A stretch of 64,000 nucleotides of DNA, taken from Closterium sp. Naga37s-1 (lineage: Eukaryota; Streptophyta; Zygnematophyceae; Desmidiales; Closteriaceae). Where the stretch lies: NCBI GenBank assembly GCA_947471745.1, contig CANJKZ010000774.1, forward strand, positions 3,756,001 through 3,820,000, written 5' to 3'. Shown here piece after piece: positions 51,747 through 63,599 of this stretch (its first letter is position 1; every line of letters starts with the position of its first letter). Both the position numbers and the translations under genes were made by a program. The notes under the pieces are model-generated. The model was not told where the DNA came from and ran no database searches. It saw nothing but the letters and a program-made list of their open reading frames with translations.

Positions 51747-53060
51747 ATGGCTTCTCTCCGAGTGCTCGCATTTGATCAAGAGGGACGCCCCCTGCAGTTT
51801 GACACGTGGCTCGATGACCTGCAGCTGTACCTGCTGAGCGACTCTAGGGACAGTGTTTCGTTGTTTGACCACACGTCTGGCGCCGCTCCCGCCCCTCCCG
51901 CCACAGCTGACAGTGCGACTCGTTCAAAGTGGCTGACTCGCGACGCTGCTGCCCGCTTAGCCATTCGCAACCACCTCCCGTTGGCCGAATGCGCTCACTT
52001 CGGACAGCACAGGACAGCGCAGACACTGTACGACGCTGTAGTCGCTCGCTACTCCTCGCCTGCCACTGCTGCTCTAGGCCGCCTCCTCCTGCCCTACCTG
52101 TTCCCCGAGCTATCCGCCTTTGCTACAGTCGAGGACCTGGTTTCCCACCTTCGCGCTAGCGACGCTCGCTACCGCGCTGCCCTCCCAGCAGAGTTCCTTG
52201 ACAGGAACCCGCCCCCGATGTACATCACTTTCTACTTTATAGTCACCCGCCTCCCTGACTCTTTGCGCTCTGTCAAAGACCACTTCCTCTCCCTTGACCC
52301 CACTTCCCTCACCGTTGACCTACTCGAGCAGCACCTCCTTGCAGCTGAGACTAGTGCAGTAGCTGTAGGTGCTGCTCGTGGCAGTCCGCGCACGCCCTTC
52401 TTTGAGGGGTGCTCCCCCTCCCCCCTTGCCCCCTCCTACGCCTCTGCTGCTGCTGTAGACGTCCCTAGTACTGAGGATGTCGAGGCTGCTTCTGCTAGTG
52501 CAAAGCGCCGCAGCGGCAAGGGCAAGGGTGGCAGGGGTGGTGGAGGGGGCAGCGGGAGTGGTGGTGGGGGCAGCAGTGGAGGCAGTGGCGGCAGTGGAGG
52601 TGGTGGCAGCGGTGGGAGTGGTGGAGGGAGTGGGGGCGTTGGTGGCGGCGGTGGAGGCAGCGGTGGGAGTGGCGGTAGTGGCAGCGGTGGCAGTGGTGGC
52701 GGTAGGACTGGAGCTCAGCGTGGAGGTTCTGGAGGAGGCCAGCGGCAGCGGCAGCAGCGTCGGAGCGAGACCCCTTCGCCCCAGCAGCTTCGTGAGTGGT
52801 TGTTTCAGCGTGGGGCGTCTGGGGGTAGTGTGAGCTGCCCGTATATCATTCGCACGGGTCACCGTGCTAGTCAGACATGCGGGAAGGCGCACACGCAGCA
52901 CCGCTGCTTCTCCCGTCTCGACGACGCTTGGCGCGCTGAGTTTGGTGACGAGGTCGAGCGCCCCCACTGGGCAGAGCTGCTTAGGTCTGGTGTTGCGATC
53001 TTTGACCTAGACTATGATGCTATTCTTTCTGCTATGTATGCTTTGTCTGCTAGTGCTGAG
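51747..53060 (+). pseudogene. gag: gag region of Copia-C
   Basis: Starts MASLRVLAFDQEGRPL at 51747. LQLYLLSDSRDS near 51820, SLFDHTSGA near 51860, NPPPMYITFYFIVTRLP near 52206, Gly/Ser-rich stretch 52500-52700, then the zinc-knuckle variant SCPYIIRTG ... TCGKAHTQHRCF (about 52830-52910) with spacing C-X13-C-X3-H-X4-C. This is the clearest Gag of the window and continues openly into protease, as Copia elements encode Gag-Pol in one frame. Confidence 0.88.
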
Positions 53061-54520
53061 GTTGACTGTTACCGGTGTGTGCCGCCTGACCCAGGTATAG
53101 ACGCTGCTGCTCTAGGTGCTAGTGAGTCTGTTCTCCCTGGTACTACGCCTGCTGAGGCCTTGCACACCTTCACGCTGGACTCAGGTGCCTCACGTTGTTT
53201 CTTTTGTGACAGCACCACTCTCACTCCTCTCCCTGCACCTGTCCCGGTCCGACTAGCTAACCCCTCCGGGGGCCCGGTCGTTGCCCGTTCCTCCACTGTC
53301 CTCCCATGTCCGGCGGCTCCGTCTGGCTCACTGTCAGGTCTTCACCTCCCCTCGTTCTCTACGAACTTGGTGAGTACCGCTGCCCTCCAGGATGTGATGG
53401 TCACTACCACCACTCCTGGGGGTCAGCGTGTGTCGATCTGCACGTGTACACGGACGGGTCGTCACCTGGCCACGTTCACTCGTCGGCCAGGGTCGAGTCT
53501 GTACACACTGGCTACCGAGCCTCCTCAGGTAGCTGCGTCTGCTCAGGTGTCCGCGTCAGGTCAGGTAGCACCCCCTTGCTCGTATCGCCTCCTGTCGCAC
53601 CAGACTCTTCTGTGGCACCACCGCCTGGGTCACCCCTCCCTGCCACGCCTTCGTGGCATGCACTCCCGTCTCCTTGTCTCTGGTCTTCCCAGGTCTCTGC
53701 CTCCCCTCCCGCCCTCGCCTGCCCCGCCCTGCCTTCCTTGCGTCGAGGGGCGGCAGCGCGCCGCTCCTCACTCCTCCTCATTTCCCCCGACGATTGATCC
53801 CCTGCAGACTCTCCACATGGACGTATGGGGCCCAGCCCGCGTCAGTGAATAGGGCCGCGAGCGCTACTTTCTGCTGGTTGTTGACGACTACACGCGCTAC
53901 AACACGGTCTTCCCCTTGCACAGCAAGGGTGAGTTCGTTGATGTCTTGATCCCTTGGATCCGCGCAGTCCGTCTCCAGCTCCGCGAGCGATTCCGTGCGG
54001 ACCTTCCTGTCCTGCGTCTGCACTCTGACAGAGGTGGCGAGTTCTCCTCCGACCTCTTGCGGGACTTTTGTCGTGGGGAGGGCATTCTCCAGTCGTTCAC
54101 GCTTCCGGACTCCCCTCAGCAAAATGGGATTGCTGAGCGCCGCATTGGCTTAGTCATGGAGGTGGCTCGTACCTCCATGATCCATGCGGCTGCTCCCCAT
54201 TTTCTGTGGCCGTTTGCGGTCCGGTACGCTGCGCATCAGCTCAACCTCTGGCCCCGTGTCTCCTTCCCGGAGACCTCGCCTACACTGCGTTGGACGGGGA
54301 AGGATGGCGATGCGTCGGTGTTCCGGGTCTGGGGTTCTCGTGCCTTTGTTCGCGATACGTCCGCGGACAAGCTCTCCGTCCGCGCTATCACCTGCGTCTT
54401 CCTTGGCTTTACCCCTGACGCGCCTAGCTGGCAGTTTTACCACCCCACCTCGCGCCGTATCTTCCCCTCTCAGGACGTCACGTTTGACTAGTCGGTTCCC
54501 TTTTACCGTCTCTTCCCCTA
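53061..54520 (+). pseudogene. pol: protease and integrase region of Copia-C pol
   Basis: DSGAS motif near 53178. LLWHHRLGHP near 53610, CLPCVEG near 53740, MDVWGPARV near 53819, HSDRGGEFSSD near 54024, NGIAERRIGLV near 54127, RAFVRDTSADKLS near 54340. The region is broken. Confidence 0.87.
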
Positions 54521-54659
54521 CCGCTCTGCCCCTCCCCCGCCCCCGCCCCTGCCGCTCTTCCTTGCTCCAGTTCCCCCTCCGGGAGACCCCCTCCCCCCCT
54601 AGGGTCCTGCTCCCTCAGGTGTGTTTCAGGTAGACCCTCTCCCTGGTACTGCGCCTGTC

Positions 54660-55420
54660 GAGGTAGCTGTCGGCTCAGGTGTTCCTCGAGGTGCTGCGTC
54701 TGGGGGTGCTGCGTCTGGGGGTTCGGAGCCAGGGGATGCGGAGTCTGAGGGTGCTGGGTCTGGGGGTGCTGAGCCTAGGGGTGAGGAGCCTGGGGGTGCT
54801 GAGCCTGCAGGTGTGGAGCCTGGGGGTGCTGAGCCTGAGGTTGTTGAGCCTGGGGGTGCTGAGTCGGAGGGTGCGGATTCTGGGGGTGCTGAGCCTCAGG
54901 GTGCTGCTTCGTCTGGAGGTCATGCTGGTGCTTCGCCGAGACTGTCTCCGCAGCAGCTGCGTGAGTGGCTTGTTCGGAGCGCACGCCTTCGGAGTGGAGC
55001 TACCGGAGCTGGAGGCGCTCGAGCCGCTGGAGCTAGAGGTGTTGGAGTTACTCCTGGAGCTGGTGGTACTGGAGGTACTGCGGCTACTGGTCCTGGAGGT
55101 GCTCGTACCAGGGGTACCGGAGCTGCCGGGACTGGTGGTGTTGGGGGTGCTGGAGCTAGAGACCCTACGGAGCCTGGAGCTGCTGGAGTTGGAGGCTCTG
55201 GCGCTGGTGGCGCTGGAGATGGTGGAGCTGGTGGCACTGGCGCTCGATGCGTTGGAGCTGGAGGAGCTGGAGGTGGAGGCACTGGCGCGGGAGGCGCTGG
55301 AGCTGGTGGCATTGACGCTGGAGGCGCTGGAGTTGGAGGCACTGGTGTGGGAGGCGCTGGAGCTGGAGGAGCTGGAGCTGTTGACCCTGGAGGCACTGTA
55401 CGGCTGCGACCGTACGTCGT
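54660..55420 (+). repeat. Low-complexity linker of Copia-C
   Basis: GGAEPGGAESEGA units (54700-54910), then GAGGTGAGGAGAG units (54990-55400) from GGAGGCGCTGGAGCTGGTG repeats. Its layout is close to the Copia-A linker. Confidence 0.83.
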
Positions 55421-55851
55421 TCCCCTGCTTCAGCAAGTTCTTGGTGTCCCATCTTCTACTAGCCTTACTCCTCCCCTCCTGTGTCCACCGCCTTACCAGT
55501 CGCAGCTGCTGTTACAGCCGGCCTCCCCACTGCCTGCTCCTTCTCCTTACACTGAGCAGTCCGGCGGTCTTACAGAGCGTCGTGAGCTAGCGTCTCGTCC
55601 TGTCTCGCCTGTTCGCACTGCTCGTCGCGTTCCTCGTTCGCGTCCTCCTCCTGTCCCCGACACGCACGCTATGGCACTTCGTCCTTCCTCTGTTCCACTG
55701 CATGTTCCTCTGCCTGCTCCTCCTGAGTCCTCTCTTCCTACGGTCCCTGACCCTGAGTCTGACCGCGCTCGTGATACCAGTCCCACTGTCTCTCGTCTCC
55801 TCGCCACTGCTGTCGCTGACCCTTCCTTTGAGTCTGCTGCTACGTCTGCCC

Positions 55852-56670
55852 TGTTGGTGCAACCCTACGGTTTGCACTCGGCTTGTTGTCCGTGTGCGTG
55901 AATGTGTGTGTGTATGGAATGGTATGAGGGCATGGGATAATATATATTTCATGCTTATAATTGTGTGTGAATGTTGAGTCATGATGTCGAGTGTGTGTGT
56001 CGAGTCAATAGCGAGTTATCGCTAGACGCGTGTTACGCGGTCGTTTGTGTCTCGTGCGCGGTTTCTATTTTGTCGTGCGCGGTTTCTATTTTGTCCTGTG
56101 TCGAACGTTCGGCGTGTCGCAGGTGTGTGCAGCAGACCCATCAAGAACTCAAGGATGAGTTTGTGATGAAGAGCCCGAGCCTTGGTGTCAAGCCTCAAGT
56201 GATTTCGAAGCTTGCCAAAAGGGTACACCTCAAGATATTGAAGATAGTTACATTACTTTGTGTAGTGTAACATTTCACTTGGTGTAGGCCCTAGTGAAGG
56301 GTAGTTTCGAGACCCTTCGTGGTTGGGGACAGTGTGGCACTGTTCCACATCACTGTACCTCGGCTCTTGGGGTTTGTAGGAGCTGGGAGTCATTCCCAAC
56401 TCGTAACTCTTCCTATCTTGTGTTCTAAGACTATAGTGGCTGACATAGTACCGTTCGTTCAAACCGACGCTGTGTCGTCAATGCTTTATCAAATCGTGCA
56501 ATCTAAATTGCTAATTGTAGACGACGTGAAGACGCTCCAGATCCAATTTGAATCAAGTCATTTGCAGCTGTGAGCAGAACGCTATCAACGTTTGAAGACG
56601 CTGTGCAGAAATCCGTCTGTGCTCTCTATCTTTCGTTTTAGGCACATTCAAGCCTATTGTGACTATAACA
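55852..56670. mobile_element. 0.82-kb TG...CA element, probable solo LTR (copy 2)
   Basis: Reverse-complement relative of 9075-9853: begins TGTTGGTGCAACCC and ends GACTATAACA. TSD TGCCC is at 55847-55851 and 56671-56675. The Copia-C sequence on both sides matches the uninterrupted family sequence (GCGTCTGCC ... CTCGTTGCTGAGC). It is 40 bp longer than copy 1, with numerous differences, so the copies are not recent twins. No coding frame was recognised. Confidence 0.78.
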
Positions 56671-56675
56671 TGCCC

Positions 56676-58471
56676 TCGTTGCTGAGCTGCTTGACTTTGC
56701 TGCTGCCTGTCGTCTAGACTACGCCACTGCTCTTGTTGCTGAGTCTGCGTCTGCCAGTCCTCCGTCCGTCGGGGGTGAGTGTGCTCTTGGCACGGACGTC
56801 CTTGAGGACAGGCAGGAGGACTTTGAGTGTCTTGCAGCTGCTGTACCTCGTTTCGCTTCCATGCTGCTTGCCCCTGAGGGAGACCCGGATGCACCAGACA
56901 TCCCGACCCCGCGCTCTTATGCAGAGGCGATTACGGGTCCTTACTCCTCTCAGTGGAAGGTAGCCATGGATGCCGAGATGGCATCCTGGAAGTCCACAGG
57001 CACCTACGTCGATGATGTTCGCCCACCTGTGGCGAACATAGTCGATGGCATATGGATTTTCAGGGTGAAGCGTCCGCCGGGTTCTCCGCCTGCCTTCAAG
57101 GCGCGTTACGTTGCTCGAGGCTTCAGACAGCGACAGGGGGTTCACTTCTTCCAGACCTTCTCCCCCACCCTGAAGATGACTACTCTTCGGGTGTTGCTGC
57201 ACGTCGCTGCTCAGCGTAACTACGAGTTGCACTCTCTGGACTTCAGCACAGCTTTCTTGCAGGGGAGCCTGCACGAGGAGATCTGGCTGCGCCGCCTACC
57301 TGGCTTCACTGGGTCATTTCCTGTAGGTACCCAGTGGAGCCTCCGGCGGCCTGTCTCCGCCAGGCGCCTCGCGAGTGGCACGACACACTGAGGACTACAC
57401 TTGCGGCTCTTGGATTTGCTCCTTCTACTGCTGACGCGTCGCTGTTTCTACGCACTGACACCTCGCTGCCGCCGTTCTACGTCCTCGTGTGCGTCGAAGA
57501 CCTCGTCTTTGCCACTGCTGACACCAAGGCACTGACCCTTGTGAAGTCGGAGCTGCAGAAGAGACACACCTGCACTGACCTGGGTGAATTGCACAGCTAT
57601 CTTGGCTTGCATATCACCCGGGACAGAGCACGGAGCACCATGACCCTAACTCAGTCACACATGGTGCACCAGGTCCTTCAGCACTTTGTCTTCCAGTTCT
57701 CCTTGCCACACCCCACTCCTCTGTCTACCGGCCACTCGCTCTCAGCTCCACCTTCGGACGAGTCCGTAGAGCCGAGTGGTCCGTACCCAGAGCTTGTGGG
57801 TTGCCTCATGTACCTGATGACGTGCACACGACCTGACCTCGCGTACCCTCTTAGCCTTTTGGCTCGCTACGTGGCTCCTGGTAGGCACCGAAAGGTGCAC
57901 TCGGATGTTGGGAAGAGGGTACTGCGTTACTTGTACAGTACGTCGGGCATGGGGCTCGTGCTTGGAGGACGGGGTCCAGTTGTCCTCACTGGTCTCGCAG
58001 GCACTTCTTGGGTTGACGACTCAGCTACGCAGCCCTCGTCACAGGGTTACACCTTCAGCCTTGGTTCCGGCTCTGTTTCCTGGCGGTCTACCTGCTCGTC
58101 TTCGGTTCTCAGCTCCAGTTGTGAGGCTGAGATCTACGCCGGGGCCATGGCTGCACAGGAGCTACGCTGGCTCACCTACCTGCTGACTGACTTGGGAGAG
58201 CAGCCTCGTTCGCCTCGAGTTCTGTACGTAGACAACAAGGCCATGATTGCCTTGTGTCAGGAGCACTGACCGGAGCACAGAACGAAGCATATCGCTCTAC
58301 GATACTTCCTTGCTCAAGAGTTGCAGCAGCGTGGCCAGCTTCGTCTTGCGTACGTGGCCACTAGGGCCAACACTGCTGATATATTCACCAAGGCACTTCC
58401 GCCTGGTGATCATCAGCGCTTCTCTACTGTGTTAGGCCTTGTGCCTACTTTGCCTTACTTGCTCACTGCTT
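56676..58471 (+). pseudogene. pol: reverse transcriptase and RNase H region of Copia-C pol
   Basis: AMDAEMASW near 56965, WIFRVKRPPG near 57053, FLQGSLHEEIW near 57258, SELQKRHTCTDLGEL near 57545, TQSHMVHQVLQ near 57650, RNase H region 58000-58460 with CEAEIYAGA near 58123 and YVDNKAM near 58225. Same domain set as the sister copies. The region is broken. Confidence 0.86.
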
Positions 58472-58702
58472 GACTCTCCTTGTACTGTGATCTATATATA
58501 TACCTGCATGCTTACACTTGCTAGGGTATGATCACTGTATTGTTTGTTCTCTTTTATATATAACTCAGCATGTGAACTGGCCTTGTGGCCCTTTGCTTGT
58601 GCTCAGACTGTGTGGTGACTTTGTGATCCACCCCAAGCTTGGTTTGCTTTTCTTGACTGGTCTTGTGACCACTTGTTCTCCCCCACTTTGCGTATGGGGG
58701 TG
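58472..58702 (+). other. 3' untranslated region and polypurine tract of Copia-C
   Basis: Conserved family block (GTGAACTGGCCTTGTGGCC, TTGACTGGTCTTGTGACC) ending in a purine tract before the LTR. Confidence 0.77.
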
Positions 58703-58833
58703 TGAAAAAATGTTGTATAGCTTATATTGTGTAGGCTATAGTGGGGTAGCCCACAAGGGGTGTAACCCAATTAGGGTTAGTACTTGTACCCAACTCTTTG
58801 CTAGTTTATTCATTCTCGTTCATTATTCTGACA
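58703..58833 (+). repeat. 3' LTR of Copia-C (131 bp, without the 84-bp duplication)
   Basis: Similar to the 5' LTR apart from the tandem duplication there and a handful of substitutions. Ends CATTATTCTGACA and is followed by TSD AGATG. Confidence 0.9.
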
Positions 58834-58838
58834 AGATG

Positions 58839-60356
58839 GAGCAGCGGCGACGGTTAAGTCACGTGCGTGATGTGGCTTCCATTCTCCATCTACTCGTGGA
58901 AGGGGAAGAAGGGGTGGAGGGAGGGGAGAGGGGGAGAGGGGAGGAAGGAGGCTGGGGGGTGTGTGTGCTAGTTTTGTCCCCACCCCTCCCCCTCCAAAGT
59001 TTTTGCTCAGCCAGTTGTTGTGAAACCACTGAACAACCTGCTCCTCTCATGCCTTCCCCTCCACTCCAGTGTCTTGTATTTTTTGCCCTGAAACATCCAG
59101 ATAAATTTCTGCTGGTGCCCTGAAATTTCAAGATGTCCAGGGAATTTTGCCCTGAAAAATCAGGGCATTTTGGAGAATTTTCAATAGTTGCCTTTAGGAC
59201 TCAGGGTGCCCTAAATCCTAGCACAGGCCCTGCTCCCTAAAATCCGGGAAAAAAAAACCCCCTGTATTATGGGTGCATAATTTCCAGAAAAATATCACCC
59301 TGATTGCTCAGTATTGGAAAGCTATTTAATCTATTTGTTCATGGTCAAGAAGTCTGGATCAGAGTAGTAACGCGCTGTGCATTATCGAAACTGAACCTCG
59401 ATGGTGGGTGTATCGGAACAAAATTTCCAAGAAACTTCGTCTCGTAAAATGTTTCCTGGAAACTCGCAGTACGATCCTGATGGTGAGTGTGTCGGAACGA
59501 AAGTTCCAAGAATATTCCTCCCGATAATGTACTGCGAACAATCCGAAAGCGGGGTTATCGGAGGAAATTTCCGAGCAACCTTCTCTCGATAAGGTCAAAT
59601 TCAGGGACTACAAAGTCGATACTCTTTTAAGTCAGGGTCCACTAACAGGAAAGCCTATTCCACTCTACTCAAAATCAGGGATAGGAAAACTACTACTATG
59701 ATTGGATCAGTGTTGAGAACACATAAATTCTGAAATCTCTGTCTCCACAAAGTGGAAAGCCTGAAATCACCCTGAAATCAGGGTAATTACCTTGATAAAA
59801 ACAGCCCTAGATGCCCTGTGAGGGAACCCTTGGATTGACTCAATATTTGTGATGTGGGTGTTCCATATTGGCTTTCCTTAACACGTATTGGCTTTCCACA
59901 TATTCATGCCTTTCGTCCATATGGTACGGTATGGCCCCGCACTCATGCTTTCACCTGAAAATACATTGCATAACACCCTCGTACCACATCGATTCCCACA
60001 GCCAGCCACGTAGTTTCGCCGCCCCCGGGGGCCAGCCCGACCACTCTCTCCCATGTGTCTCCAGACAATTGCAAATTGGTTTGGTAGCTAGCCAGTGAAG
60101 GCTCCATCAATCTCATCAGTGACAGACAACATTACTACAGGTGGAAAGGAAATCAAACTCTACAGCATGCCCTGGAGTACTGGCCTCAAGACCTTCCTCG
60201 AATAGCAGCCTTGAAGCGGGGAGTGGTTGCAGCGATGCTGTGCCAATAACCATACAGATGGATCACAAGACGGTAGTGTGAACGGGTTGTATAGCCTTGT
60301 GTTCACTGTCAATAGGTCAGTAAAGTAGAGAAGGTTTGAAGACTGCCGCTGAGATC
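58839..60356. other. Gene-poor host sequence between Copia-C and Copia-H
   Basis: Lower GC than the rest. A purine-only run lies at about 58895-58955 (GGAAGGGGAAGAAGGGG type). From 59090 to 59800 the words CCCTGAAA/TCAGGG recur about ten times, and two similar segments (GGTGGGTGTATCGGAAC near 59403 and GGTGAGTGTGTCGGAAC near 59480) form a degenerate direct repeat. I see no supported gene. 60100-60300 has no recognisable feature. It may be decayed transposon or intergenic DNA. Confidence 0.5.
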
Positions 60357-60489
60357 TGTGAGAATGATAGACGAAAGAATGAATGAACTAGAAATGAGAT
60401 GGGTACATATAGGAAACACATAAGTGTTGTACCCACTAAGAGCTACCCCACTACAGCCTAAATAGACCATAGCAGATATAAGTTTGACA
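60357..60489 (-). repeat. 3' LTR of Copia-H (133 bp)
   Basis: On the + strand TGTGAGAATGATAGACG ... AAGTTTGACA, followed by CACCCCCATAGGCAAAG (the polypurine tract, reverse complement). Similar to the LTRs of Copia-1 and Copia-B. Confidence 0.9.
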
Positions 60490-60718
60490 CACCCCCATAG
60501 GCAAAGTGGGGGAGAACAAGAGGTCACAAGACCAGTCAAGAAAAGCAAAGCAAGCTCAGGGTGGATCACAAAGTCACCACACAGTCTGAGCACAAGCAAA
60601 GGGCCATAAGGCCAGTTCACATGCAGAGTTATATAAAGGAAAGTAAACAGTACAGTGAACACAACCTAGCAAGTGTAAGCATGCAGGTATAAGTATATAC
60701 AGTACAGTACAAGCAGAG
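60490..60718 (-). other. 3' untranslated region and polypurine tract of Copia-H
   Basis: Reverse complement of the conserved family block. Confidence 0.77.
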
Positions 60719-62240
60719 TCAAGAAGTCAACAAGTGAGGCACAGTAGGTACAAGGCCTAACACAGTACAGAAACGCTGATGATCACAAGGCTGAAGTGCC
60801 TTGGTGAAGACATCAGCAGTGTTGGCCTGAGAGGCCACATAAGCAAGACGAAGCTGGCCACCCTGCTGCAACTCTCGAGCAAGGAAGTAGCGCAGAGCAA
60901 TGTGCTTCGTTCTGTGCTCCAGTCTGTGCTCCTGACACAAGGCCAGCATGGCCTTGTTGTCGACGTACAGAACTGGAGGAGAACGAGGCGCCTCTCCCAA
61001 GTCGGTCAGCAGGTAGGTGAGCCAGCGAAGCTCCTGTGCAGCCATGGCCCCAGCGTAGATCTCAGCCTCACAACTGGAGCTGAGAACAGAAGAAGAGCGG
61101 GTAGACCGCCAAGAGACAGAACCGGAGCCAAGGCTGAAGGTGTAACCCTGTGACGACCGCTGCGTAGCCAAGTCGTCAACCCAGGAGGCGTCAGCGTGAC
61201 CAGTGAGGACAACTCGAGCCCCATGCCCGATGTACTGCACAAGTATCGCAACACCCTCTTCGCAGCATCCCAGTGCACCTTTCGGTGCCTGCCGGGAGCC
61301 ACGTAGCGAGCCAGAAGGCTGAGAGGGTATGCGAGGTCAGGTCGTGTGCAAGTCATCAGGTACATGAGGCAGCCCACAAGCTCTGGATACGGGCCACTCG
61401 GCTCTACGGACTCGTCCGAAGGTGGAGCTGAGAGCGAGTGACCGTTAGGCAGAGGAGTGGACTGTGGCGAGGAGTAGGTGAAGCCAAAGCGCTGAAGGAC
61501 TTGCTGCACCATGTGTGACTGAGTCAAGGTAATGGTGCGCTGTGCTCTGTCCCGGGTGATCCGCAAGCCAAGATAGCTTGTGAGCTCACCCAGGTCTGTG
61601 CACGTGTGTCTCTTCTTCAGCTCGGACTTCACGTGGGCGAGTGCCTCCGTGTCAGCAGTAGCAAAGACAAGGTCGTCTACGTATACAAGAACGTAGAACG
61701 GCGGCAGTGTAGCGTCAGTGCGTAGAAACAGAGAAGGGTCAGCAGTGGAAGGAGCAAAACCAAGAGCAGCAAGAGTCGTCCTGAGCGTGTTGTGCCACTC
61801 ACGGGGCGCCTGGCGGAGACCGTAGACTGGCCGCCGGAGGCTCCACTGGGTACCAGCAGGAAACGACCCAGTGAAGCCAGGTTAGCGGCGCAGCCAGATC
61901 TCCTCGTGCAGGCTGCCCTGTAGGAAGGCTGTGCTGAAGTCAAGCGAGTGGAGCTCGTAGTCACGCTGAGCAGCAACGTGCAGCAGTACCCGAAGAGTGG
62001 TCATCTTCGGGGTAGGGGAGAAGGTCTGAAAGAAGTCAACTCCCTGTCGCTGACTGAAGCCACGTGCAACGTAACGCGCCTTGAAGGCAGGCGGAGAACC
62101 CGGCGGCCGCTTCACCCTGAAGATCCACATGCCACTGACGATGTTCGCCCCAGGTGGGGGAACCTCGTCTACGTAGGTGCCTGTGGACTTCCAGGAAGCC
62201 ATCTCTGCGTCCATGGCTGCCTGCCACTGAGAGGAGTAGG
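60719..62240 (-). pseudogene. pol: reverse transcriptase and RNase H region of Copia-H pol
   Basis: In transcription order: AMDAEMASW near 62215, WIFRVKRPPG near 62120, KARYVARGFSQRQG near 62070, FLQGSLHEEIW near 61920, polymerase YVDDL near 61680, ITRDRAQRTITLTQSHMV near 61550, RNase H HADASWVDD near 61190, CEAEIYAGA near 61060, YVDNKAM near 60960, end at 60719. The region is broken. Confidence 0.88.
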
Positions 62241-62939
62241 GACCCTCTATCGCCTCTACGTAAGAGCGCGGGGTCGGGATGTCTAGTGCATCCGGGTCTC
62301 CCTCAGGGGCAAGCAACATGGACACGAGATGAGGTGAAGCAGCAGCAAAACACTCAAGGTCCTCCTGTCTATCCTCAAGGACGTCCGTGCCAAGAGCACA
62401 CTCACCCCCGACGGACGGAGGACAGACAGACGCAGACACAGACTCAGCAACAAGACTAGCGGCGTAGTATAGGCGACAGGCTGCAGCAAAGTCAACAAGC
62501 TCAGCAACGAGAGCAGACGCAGCAGAGGACTCAAACAGAGGGTCAGTGACAGCAGTGGCCAGAAAGCGCGTGACAGTAGGACTAGCAGCACGAAGGGAGT
62601 CAGACTCCGGGTCCGGACCGTCAGGAAGAGAGGACGCAGGAGGAGAGGGCAGAGGGACACGCTGTGGAGCAGTAGAAGGACGCAGTGTCATAGAGCGAGT
62701 GCCTGGGACAGGAGGAAGACGCGGACGCGAAACACGACCAGCGCGAACAGTACGGACAGGCGACGCAGGACGAGACTCAGGTGACACAGGACGAGACTCA
62801 GGCTCACGACGCTCCGTAAGACCTCTAGTCGGACCAGAGTAAGGAGAAGGACCAGGCAGCGGAGAGGCCGGTTGCAACTGCGACTGGGACTGGACCGGCG
62901 GTGGACTCAGGAAGGGAGGAGGAGGAGGACCCGGAGAAG

Positions 62940-63545
62940 GCGGGGAGCCAAGAACCTGCTGAAGGAGCGGAACGAAGTACGGCCGCGGCCGCGCAGCGCC
63001 TCCAGAAACAGCAGAGACAGAACCGGTACCCTCAGCCCCAGGGTCTCTAGTCCCAACAGCACCTCCAGCAGCACCAGCACCAGCACCACCAGTAGCTCCA
63101 GCAGCACCTCCAGCAGCACCAGCACCCTCAGTATCTCCAGCAGCACCTCCAGCAGCTCCAGCAGCTCCAGCACCAGCAGCACCTCCAGCAGCTCCAGCAC
63201 CAGCAGCACCTCCAGTAGCGCCAGCACCTCCAGTAGCTCCAGTAGCACCTCCAGCACCTCCAGCAGCCCCAGCACCAGCAGCACCAGCACCAGCAGCAAC
63301 CCGACAGCGCCGAGAGTACCACTCACGAAGCCGCTGTGGAGAGAGGGGCTCCCGCCGCGACGGGACACCTAGAGCACCTCCAGACGCAGCACGCGCAGGC
63401 TCAGCGCCTCCAGACACAGTACCCTCAGGCGCCACACCCCCAGGCTCAGCACGCCCAGTCTCAGCACCCCCAGACTCAGCACCCCCAGTCTCAGCACCCC
63501 TAGCAGCACCTGAGTCGACAGCTACCTTGACCGGCTCGGCAGGGT
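62940..63545 (-). repeat. Low-complexity linker of Copia-H
   Basis: GGAESGGAETG units (63530-63390), then GAAGAGAAGGAGGATG units (63300-63060). The opposite strand opens a long Ser/Thr frame which is a shadow. Confidence 0.83.
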
Positions 63546-63599
63546 CTACCTGGGACACACCTGAGGGGGCAGGACCCTGGGGGGGGAGGGGGTCTACCA

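Larger units (their letters stand above)
49237..58833 (+). mobile_element. Copia-C, Copia retrotransposon hosting element G and a 0.8-kb element
   Basis: TSD AGATG at 49232-49236 and 58834-58838. The 5' LTR (49237-49451) is 215 bp because of an internal 84-bp tandem duplication. The 3' LTR (58703-58833) is 131 bp. Element G (50143-51599) is nested in the leader and the 0.8-kb element (55852-56670) before the RT. All coding parts are present. It is broken, with about five breaks besides the two insertions. Excluding nested DNA it is about 7.3 kb. Confidence 0.94.

Noticed and set aside
62872-63372. Plus-strand Ser/Thr-rich frame that looks like a mucin
   Set aside because: Antisense of the Copia-H linker.
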